From: Eubacterium sp.
GTDB lineage: Bacteria; Bacillota; Clostridia; Lachnospirales; Lachnospiraceae
Length of the DNA stretch: 19,240 nucleotides
NCBI GenBank assembly: GCA_024681495.1
Contig: JAILAS010000031.1
Coordinates: 1-19,240, forward strand
Direction of reading: 5' to 3'
Positions 14,141 through 19,240 of this stretch are shown here, one piece after another. The position numbers and the translations under genes are program-made. The notes beneath the pieces were generated by a model, which was not told the origin of the DNA, ran no database searches, and saw only the letters and a program-made list of their open reading frames with translations. Each line of letters begins with the position of its first letter. Within the stretch, counting starts at the first letter, position 1.

Positions 14141-15319
14141 TCACCGGGCCCCCAGCGCGGGAATGAGATCCGCGGCGATTTCCTCCGCCCGCTTTTCCCA
14201 GGTGTGGGCCGCGGCCGCATTGCGCCCCGCGCGGGAGATTTCCTGGAGCCTCGCCCCGTCGGAGAGAAGCCCGCACACTATGTCCACGACCCTGCCGCAG
14301 TCGGAGAGGTCGAACATCTCGAACGGCGGATTCGCGAAGGTCTCCCTGAGATACTCCGTCGAATCGGTGACGACCGCTGCCCCGTTCAGCATGCCGTTGA
14401 ACACCCGCTCGTGCGCACCGTCCTTAAACCAGGTCATGGTGTTCAGCACAATCTTCGAGCGACCCATGAGGTCGAGCACCTCCGGGGCCGAGACCTTCCC
14501 CAGGTAGTCCACGTTGGGGAGCGATACCCACGGGCAGATGTCCCAGCCCGCGCCCGCCAAAGTTATGTCAACCCCGCTCTCGGCCAGGCTCTTTAATATG
14601 ATGTTTCTGTAGTGGGATGCGGCGAGGGACTCCAGGTAGCCCAGGTCCCGGCACAGCTGCTTAATCGCGTTCGCATCGAAAGAAACGCCGTGCCTCCCGA
14701 GGACAACGGGCAAAGCCTCCTCGAGCACGGTGTCGGGGCTCGAGATCATGAGCGCCAAGGCGTCGTCGGCCACGGCCTCGCAGTCGAAATCGTATACGGA
14801 AAAATCGGGGGCCGCCTCCTCGCGAAACGCATCCGCATTCCCGCCCGCATACAGAACGCCCATCCGCCTGTCCACCATGGGAAGGACTCCCGCAGCAGAC
14901 TCCGTGCCTCCGTGCGGAAGAAAACCGCATATATTTATATTAGGAAAATACCGGCTCACGTAGTCCATGTGCTTCCGGTCTATGGTGAGGACTGCCGTGC
15001 GCGCAGGCGCCCGGTCCAGCGCATCCATGTACCACGCGGGGTGGTCCACCAATATATCCACGAAGGGAATCCGGAGCGACTCCCAGATGCTTTCGCCCTC
15101 CACCAGCTCCATGTTGAGCCCGAGGTTGTTGAAGCCTATGGCGGCGTCCACCGGCTCCTTCACGAAGCCGTGCAGCCCGCCGAGCGCACGAACCATGTCC
15201 GAACTGTCGAACTCGAACACCTCGTATCCGATCCGCTCGAACCCGCGCTTAAGCCCCGCCCCGAATATGTCGAGGTTACCGTGCGCTCCCTTCAGGAGCA
15301 CAATCCTGCCGGCCGCCAT
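14141..15319 (-). CDS. CgeB-family glycosyltransferase
   Basis: Probable cytoplasmic GT-B-fold glycosyltransferase of the group containing B. subtilis CgeB (spore-protein maturation) with a DUF3880-like N-terminal half. It has 392 residues from the chosen start. The N-terminus (RIVLLKGAHGNLDIFGAGLKRGFERIGYEV) is a typical Rossmann strand-helix; the C-terminal half carries KIVLNTMTWFKDGAHERVFNGM (HERVFNGM at 303-310) and GAAVVTD, the sugar-nucleotide-binding signature of this group. Two starts are possible: an ATG directly abutting the upstream stop (TAGATG, 15341-15343) with a poor site, or the ATG at 15317-15319 preceded by GGGGGTGA; I prefer the second. It ends the envelope cassette and has no visible terminator before the rplJ promoter. 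Sugar donor and acceptor are not predictable from the sequence. Confidence 0.85.
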   Translation of the reverse strand: MAAGRIVLLKGAHGNLDIFGAGLKRGFERIGYEVFEFDSSDMVRALGGLHGFVKEPVDAAIGFNNLGLNMELVEGESIWESLRIPFVDILVDHPAWYMDALDRAPARTAVLTIDRKHMDYVSRYFPNINICGFLPHGGTESAAGVLPMVDRRMGVLYAGGNADAFREEAAPDFSVYDFDCEAVADDALALMISSPDTVLEEALPVVLGRHGVSFDANAIKQLCRDLGYLESLAASHYRNIILKSLAESGVDITLAGAGWDICPWVSLPNVDYLGKVSAPEVLDLMGRSKIVLNTMTWFKDGAHERVFNGMLNGAAVVTDSTEYLRETFANPPFEMFDLSDCGRVVDIVCGLLSDGARLQEISRAGRNAAAAHTWEKRAEEIAADLIPALGAR

Positions 15320-15343
15320 CTTTTCACCCCCGCGCTCGCCCAT

Positions 15344-16240
15344 CTAAGGCACCAGAATCTTAACGGCCTCGGGATAGAGCCTTAGATGTGCCTCCCTCTG
15401 CGAGCCGCCGAACTCTCCGTCCAGAGTCCAGGCGATCTCCTTGTCGGAGGTAAGCCTCACCTCGTCCGTCTGGAACACCTCGATGTATTTGTTCTCGACG
15501 CTGCCGGTGGCCAGCGCGCCCAGCACGCCCTGCATGTCGAAGATGGTCGGAGCCGCCTTGATAAGCATGATCTCGAACACGCCGTCGTCGAGCTTTATCC
15601 TGTCTACGTTGGGAAGCTTAAATCCGCCCACGGACGTCGAATTGGACACCGCGCCGAAGATGTAGGTCCCCTCGTGAGTCTCCCCGTCGTGCTCGACCTT
15701 GAGCTTATAGGTCCTGGTGAGAGCATCGGGCAGTGCCATAATGCCGCCGAGTATATACGCCGCGTGACCAATGGCGTTCTTAACGTCCTGATTCGTGTCG
15801 TAAGACACGGCCGTAAACGCACCGAATGCCGCCACGTAGTTAAAGAACGTGTCGTTGAGCCTGCCCACGTCGTACGTGAACGTGCTGCCCTTCAATATGG
15901 CGTCGCACACGCCGGCCACGGTCTCGGGAATCCCCACGCTCTTGGCGAAGTCGTTGGTGCTGCCCGCCGGGAAGTATCCCAGCGGCAGGTCGTAGCCGTG
16001 GTTCATGTAGCCGTTTATCATGTGACTCATGGTGCCGTCGCCGCCGAAGCAGGCGACCACGTCGAACCGGCCCTTCGCCTTACCGAGGATGTCCTCGCAG
16101 GTCAGGTTATACGCCGGCAAAATCGGGTAGACAGTCACCTCGCACCCGCCCACGGTGAGCTGATCGATGATGCTGTACAGTTTATCTCTGGCCGTCCCCA
16201 TTCCCGCGCTGGGGTTTATTATCAGTAGTACTTTTTTCAT
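15344..16240 (-). CDS. Diacylglycerol kinase family lipid kinase (YegS/DgkB type)
   Basis: A 298-residue soluble lipid kinase of the diacylglycerol/sphingosine kinase superfamily that uses ATP to phosphorylate a lipid such as diacylglycerol, giving phosphatidate at the membrane surface. Features: N-terminal KKVLLIINPSAGMG, the nucleotide-binding GGDGT (66-70), PAGSTNDFAKS (91-101), and a C-terminal beta domain with the SVGGFKLPN and LDDGVFEI segments. Length fits the family. The ATG overlaps the phosphoglucomutase stop by four bases (ATGA) and the next gene begins right after its TAG, so it is tightly coupled on both sides. In Gram-positives DgkB recycles diacylglycerol released by lipoteichoic acid synthesis; that role is plausible given the phosphoglucomutase neighbour, but the exact substrate is not proven. 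Confidence 0.9.
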   Translation of the reverse strand: MKKVLLIINPSAGMGTARDKLYSIIDQLTVGGCEVTVYPILPAYNLTCEDILGKAKGRFDVVACFGGDGTMSHMINGYMNHGYDLPLGYFPAGSTNDFAKSVGIPETVAGVCDAILKGSTFTYDVGRLNDTFFNYVAAFGAFTAVSYDTNQDVKNAIGHAAYILGGIMALPDALTRTYKLKVEHDGETHEGTYIFGAVSNSTSVGGFKLPNVDRIKLDDGVFEIMLIKAAPTIFDMQGVLGALATGSVENKYIEVFQTDEVRLTSDKEIAWTLDGEFGGSQREAHLRLYPEAVKILVP

Positions 16241-17937
16241 CCGTTAATTTCTGCCTCCAGGTATTCCGCCATTGCCTTTTCTTTCTCGCGCGCGGCCTCT
16301 GCGTCGGCCGCGTTGACGCTCACGTAGACCTTGATCTTCGGCTCGGTGCCGGAGGGCCTTATCACCACGGAGCTGCCTCCCTCCAGAAGGTATCTGAGGA
16401 CGTCGGAGGACGGCAATCCGTCCACGCCCTTCTTGTAATCGAGCGCCGTTTCCACCTTATTGCCGGCAATCTCGGCCACGCCGCCGCGCAGTCCCTCCAT
16501 GATGTCCTGCATCTTGCGGAAGCCGGAAGCGCCCTCGAACTGGTACGAGTAGAGGGTGTTGAGACAGTAGCCGTACTCCTCGTAGATTTCCCCGAGCCTG
16601 TCTATGAGGCTCTTGCCGACTGACGCGTAGTACGCGAACATCTCGCAGATGAGGAAGGCGCCGTCCACGGCGTCCTTGTCCCTGACGTAGGCGCCGGAGA
16701 GGTATCCGTAGCTCTCCTCGAATCCGAAGATATAGGAGTCTTCCTTACCGTCCTTCTCGAGCAGGCCGATCTGCTCGCCGATGTACTTGAAACCGGTGAG
16801 GACCGTTACGGTGCGCACCCCGTAGCGCTCTGCGATGCGGTCCACCATGTCCGTGGAAACGACCGTCTTAACGAGGACGGGGTTCTCGGGCATGGTGCCG
16901 TTGGCCGTCCTCCTCGAGCAGATGTAGTCGAAGAGGAGTATTCCCACCTCGTTGCCGGAGAGGAGCCTGTAGTCCTCGCCCGAGGGATCGTTGTTCTTAA
17001 CCGCGATGCCGACCCTGTCGCAATCGGGATCGGTGGCGACGAGCAGGTCGGCGTTATTGCGGGCCGCGTACTCGATGCCCAGGCGCATTGCTTCCCGGAT
17101 CTCGGGGTTCGGATAGGGGCAGGTGGGGAAGTTCCCGTCGGGGTGCTCCTGCTCCTTGACCACGGTAATGTTCGTGTAGCCGCTCTCCTTAAGAGTGCGG
17201 AGCACGGGCTTTAAGCCCGCTCCGTTGAGGGGCGAGTAGACGATGGCGATGTCCTTGTTGACCTCGGCGTCACCGAGCACGGACTGCGCCTTCACCTCCT
17301 CCACGAACTTCGTGTAGACCTCGTCTTCGATGTAGGAAATCACGCCCTGCTTCAGGCCTTCCTCGAAGTCCATGGACGTGACGCCGGTGAAAGTATCGAG
17401 CTTCTCTATCTCAGAGAGAACCTCGGAGGCCGCGTCCGTGGTCATCTGGCAGCCGTCGGGGCCATAGACCTTATATCCGTTGTACTTGCTGGGGTTGTGC
17501 GACGCGGTAACCATAACGCCCGCCGCGCAGCGATAGTACCTGGTGGCGTAGGAAAGGCAGGGCACCGGCATGAGCTCGGGATAGATGTACACCCTTATTC
17601 CGTTTGCGGCGAAAACGCCCGCCGCCACCTTGGAAAACACGTCGGACTTGATCCTCGAATCGTAAGACATGGCAATCTTTCGGTCGTCGCCCGAGAAATG
17701 ATTGTTTACATAATTCGCCAGGCCCTGAGACGCCTTAGCCACGGTGTGGATGTTTATCCTGTTGGTCCCCGCTCCGATGACTCCCCTAAGTCCCGCGGTA
17801 CCGAACTCCAAATCGCGATAGAACGCATCCTCCTTCGTCTCGTCGTCGTTCTCCATGGCGACGAGCTCCTTCTCCACGTCGGGATCGCCCTTCGCGTTCT
17901 CTCTCCATACCTTATATAACTCGTTGATTCTGTCCAT
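16237..17937 (-). CDS. Alpha-phosphoglucomutase / phosphomannomutase family
   Basis: A cytoplasmic alpha-D-phosphohexomutase (566 residues, the long form of Firmicute PgcA) interconverting glucose-6-phosphate and glucose-1-phosphate, the precursor of UDP-glucose for glycolipids, teichoic acids and polysaccharides. The catalytic phosphoserine loop TASHNPSKYNGYKVY has Ser146; the metal loop DPDCDR is at 303-308; the sugar-binding loop GFEESYGYL at 405-413; the phosphate-binding loop RPSGTEPKIKVYV near the C-terminus. All four are intact. The frame opens seven codons earlier, but AAAGGAG at 17944-17950 lies six bases before the ATG at 17935-17937 (MDRINELYKVW), which is taken as the start. A promoter lies in the 117-base upstream gap, and the stop overlaps the lipid kinase start. 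Confidence 0.95.
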   Translation of the reverse strand: MDRINELYKVWRENAKGDPDVEKELVAMENDDETKEDAFYRDLEFGTAGLRGVIGAGTNRINIHTVAKASQGLANYVNNHFSGDDRKIAMSYDSRIKSDVFSKVAAGVFAANGIRVYIYPELMPVPCLSYATRYYRCAAGVMVTASHNPSKYNGYKVYGPDGCQMTTDAASEVLSEIEKLDTFTGVTSMDFEEGLKQGVISYIEDEVYTKFVEEVKAQSVLGDAEVNKDIAIVYSPLNGAGLKPVLRTLKESGYTNITVVKEQEHPDGNFPTCPYPNPEIREAMRLGIEYAARNNADLLVATDPDCDRVGIAVKNNDPSGEDYRLLSGNEVGILLFDYICSRRTANGTMPENPVLVKTVVSTDMVDRIAERYGVRTVTVLTGFKYIGEQIGLLEKDGKEDSYIFGFEESYGYLSGAYVRDKDAVDGAFLICEMFAYYASVGKSLIDRLGEIYEEYGYCLNTLYSYQFEGASGFRKMQDIMEGLRGGVAEIAGNKVETALDYKKGVDGLPSSDVLRYLLEGGSSVVIRPSGTEPKIKVYVSVNAADAEAAREKEKAMAEYLEAEING

Positions 17938-17961
17938 TACAATCTCCTTTCCACCCACTAT

Positions 17962-17977
17962 CGGGGCCCCAACCCCG
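17962..17977 (-). promoter_or_regulatory. Hairpin in the phosphoglucomutase leader
   Basis: The minus-strand leader contains CGGGG-UUGGGG-CCCCG, five pairs, ending 11 bases before the AAAGGAG site. The inner GGGG can also pair with CCCC, giving a competing fold. There is no U-run, so it is not a terminator; a translational or stability role is possible but untested. Confidence 0.35.
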
Positions 17978-18011
17978 TTAATTTTTTCACCAATTCGGCT
18001 GTTTGATTAAC

Positions 18012-18039
18012 ATCATAGCCCCATTGGGGAAAAAGTCAA
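18012..18039 (-). promoter_or_regulatory. Promoter of the phosphoglucomutase-lipid kinase-glycosyltransferase unit
   Basis: TTGACT (18034-18039) and TATGAT (18012-18017) are 16 bases apart on the minus strand, beginning 16 bases after the acyltransferase stop. The spacer holds a CCCCAATGGGG inverted repeat, which could be chance or a repressor half-site pair. No terminator is seen between the acyltransferase and this promoter. Confidence 0.7.
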
Positions 18040-18054
18040 TATTTCAAGCCGCCT

Positions 18055-19137
18055 CTACGCGGTTTTTTTCTTTCTGAGAAGGCCGCCCGCGCCGTCGATA
18101 ATCAGGCTCGACACCCACGCGAGAATCACGCTTATCACCACGATTACGAGATAGTGGCGGATGCACTTGTTCTCCACGAAGGGCGTCAGCTTATACAGCC
18201 TTATCACCAGGATGTGCGCCAGGTAGAGGTTCAGCGATATCTTCCCGAAGAACGAGAAGAACGCGTGAAACGCCTTCGCCCTGACGAGCTTAAACACGAG
18301 GATCAGCATCACCGTGAGCCCCATTGCCGGGAAGAAGAAAAACAGCCTCTTCCAGCAGCCGCTGAGCACTCCGAGTTCCAGCACGTAGAACCCTGCGGCC
18401 GTCAATATGGCCGCCGGCACATAAATTAACGCTGAAATCCTCTTATTGTCGTAGACCCACCTGCTGCACATGCAGCCGAAGATGAACACCGGGAAGCGGT
18501 TTATGCCAATCTCCACGAGCGAGTAGTAGTCGGGATGCGCTGCCGAGAGGCCGACGATCCCCGCGATAACGGCGGCTATCATGATTGCGCCCGCCGCGAA
18601 TACGCGCAGGGAGCCGCCCTCGTTCCCGTAGTACAATATGTTATAAATCAGGGGATAGAACAGGTAGCAGACCAGGATGACCGATACAAACCATATCTGC
18701 TGGTCACCGCTAATCCAAAACTCTACCATTAGAATTTTCGAAACGAAGCCGGTCAAGCTCTTTTCCACCACGACCCCGGTTATAAACCAGTACGCGCCGC
18801 AGATGAGGAGCACCGGCCAGAAAAGCCTGGTGAAGCGCTTGACGTACCACCCCGCCAGCTTCACTTCCTTCTTTTTCATGGAATAGAAGAGGAACACGCC
18901 CGAGCAGAAAAGGAAAATCTCGCACCCCATGTTGCCGCGCTTGAGCACGAACTGCAGCGGATCGAGCATGGACGTGGTGGCAGAGTAGTCGAGCCCGAGG
19001 ATGGCGATGGCATGGAAGAACACGATCCACACAATGCTGAAGCCGTAGACCTCGTTGCGATAGCGGCTTATGTCGCCGAAGGCGAACCCGTCCGTTATCC
19101 TGCTGTCTTTTTCAATACCGCTCTTCCCGTCACTCAT
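18055..19137 (-). CDS. Acyltransferase family 3 integral membrane protein
   Basis: A 360-residue polytopic membrane protein of the acyltransferase-3 family (OatA/NodX-like), which moves acyl groups, often acetyl, across or at the membrane onto sugars of peptidoglycan, polysaccharide or glycolipid. The first membrane segment has the family pattern SRYRNEVYGFSIVWIVFFHA with the conserved His at 42; then GNMGCEIFLFCSGVFLFYS, and about ten hydrophobic helices in total; QQIWFVSVILVCYLFYPLI and the late ISLNLYLAHILVIRLYKL segment also fit the family. There is no extracellular SGNH domain. The ATG at 19135-19137 has only a weak GGATGG site, and the gene lies 21 bases after the previous stop, suggesting translational coupling. 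The acceptor cannot be read from the sequence. Confidence 0.88.
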   Translation of the reverse strand: MSDGKSGIEKDSRITDGFAFGDISRYRNEVYGFSIVWIVFFHAIAILGLDYSATTSMLDPLQFVLKRGNMGCEIFLFCSGVFLFYSMKKKEVKLAGWYVKRFTRLFWPVLLICGAYWFITGVVVEKSLTGFVSKILMVEFWISGDQQIWFVSVILVCYLFYPLIYNILYYGNEGGSLRVFAAGAIMIAAVIAGIVGLSAAHPDYYSLVEIGINRFPVFIFGCMCSRWVYDNKRISALIYVPAAILTAAGFYVLELGVLSGCWKRLFFFFPAMGLTVMLILVFKLVRAKAFHAFFSFFGKISLNLYLAHILVIRLYKLTPFVENKCIRHYLVIVVISVILAWVSSLIIDGAGGLLRKKKTA

Positions 19138-19158
19138 ATCAATCCATCCAAAGCTTTT

Positions 19159-19240
19159 TTATTTTTCCTTTTCCATCCACATCTTCTTCATTATGAAGTC
19201 CGTGGGGAAGGAGAACACCTTAAGGGACAGCACGCCGACA
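19159..19240 (-). CDS. C-terminal end of an unidentified protein, cut by window edge
   Basis: The last 26 codons before a TAA at 19159-19161 are readable and end FSFPTDFIMKKMWMEKEK. A hydrophobic stretch followed by a charged lysine-rich tail suggests a protein ending in a membrane helix. The FP-x-D-F-x3-K-x-W pattern is reminiscent of the last segment of GtrA-type membrane proteins, but this is far too little for a firm assignment. It lies 21 bases upstream of the acyltransferase and on the same strand, so it probably belongs to the same transcript. Confidence 0.5.
   Translation of the reverse strand, partial: VGVLSLKVFSFPTDFIMKKMWMEKEK

Noticed and set aside
14132..14160. GC-rich GGGGGCCCGG at the glycosyltransferase end as a terminator
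   Set aside because: On the coding strand it is followed by A's, not U's, and the rplJ -35 box begins almost at once.
1..19240. A hidden defence, mobile or otherwise novel multi-gene system
   Set aside because: Every coding stretch is accounted for by housekeeping or envelope genes; no integrase, transposase, toxin-antitoxin, nuclease or direct-repeat array was seen on either strand.

Overview
The window reads as one chromosomal segment of a low-to-mid GC Firmicute, most likely class Clostridia and plausibly Lachnospiraceae. The phylum rests on the str and rpoBC gene order, near-consensus sigma-A promoters (TTGACA, 17 bases, TATAAT), strong AAGGAGG ribosome binding sites, the long Firmicutes form of S12 and a typical L10 leader RNA. 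The family is an impression from protein similarity, not a proof. Every supported gene lies on the minus strand, so transcription runs from high to low coordinates.

Region 19240-14141 (upstream in transcription): an envelope or glycolipid cassette. It holds the tail of an unidentified gene, an acyltransferase-3 membrane protein, an alpha-phosphoglucomutase with its own promoter, a diacylglycerol-kinase-family lipid kinase and a CgeB-type glycosyltransferase. The last three are fused head to tail (4-base overlap, then directly abutting stop and start) and are certainly one transcript. Together they could make a hexose-1-phosphate, phosphorylate a lipid and glycosylate an acceptor.

Region 14140-8573: a promoter starting 10 bases after the glycosyltransferase stop drives the L10 leader with an attenuator terminator, then rplJ (L10, with a 50-residue Ala/Glu/Pro tail) and rplL (L7/L12). 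A 250-base gap holds an intrinsic terminator followed by a new consensus promoter for rpoB. rpoC follows rpoB after 14 bases.

Region 8572-1: after rpoC a perfect consensus promoter and a 5'-terminal hairpin lead the str operon: rpsL (S12), a 242-base structured gap, rpsG (S7, GTG start), fusA (EF-G, TTG start), then another promoter and tuf (EF-Tu, cut by the window edge).

The coding content is mostly core housekeeping. I found no defence system, mobile element, CRISPR array, tRNA or rRNA. The most interesting material is regulatory RNA: the L10 attenuator, whose alternative pairings can be written out base by base, and the structured rpsL-rpsG gap, which may be an S7 feedback site. There are also unusual acidic C-terminal tails on L10, RpoB and RpoC. 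There is no gene-free stretch longer than 300 bases.
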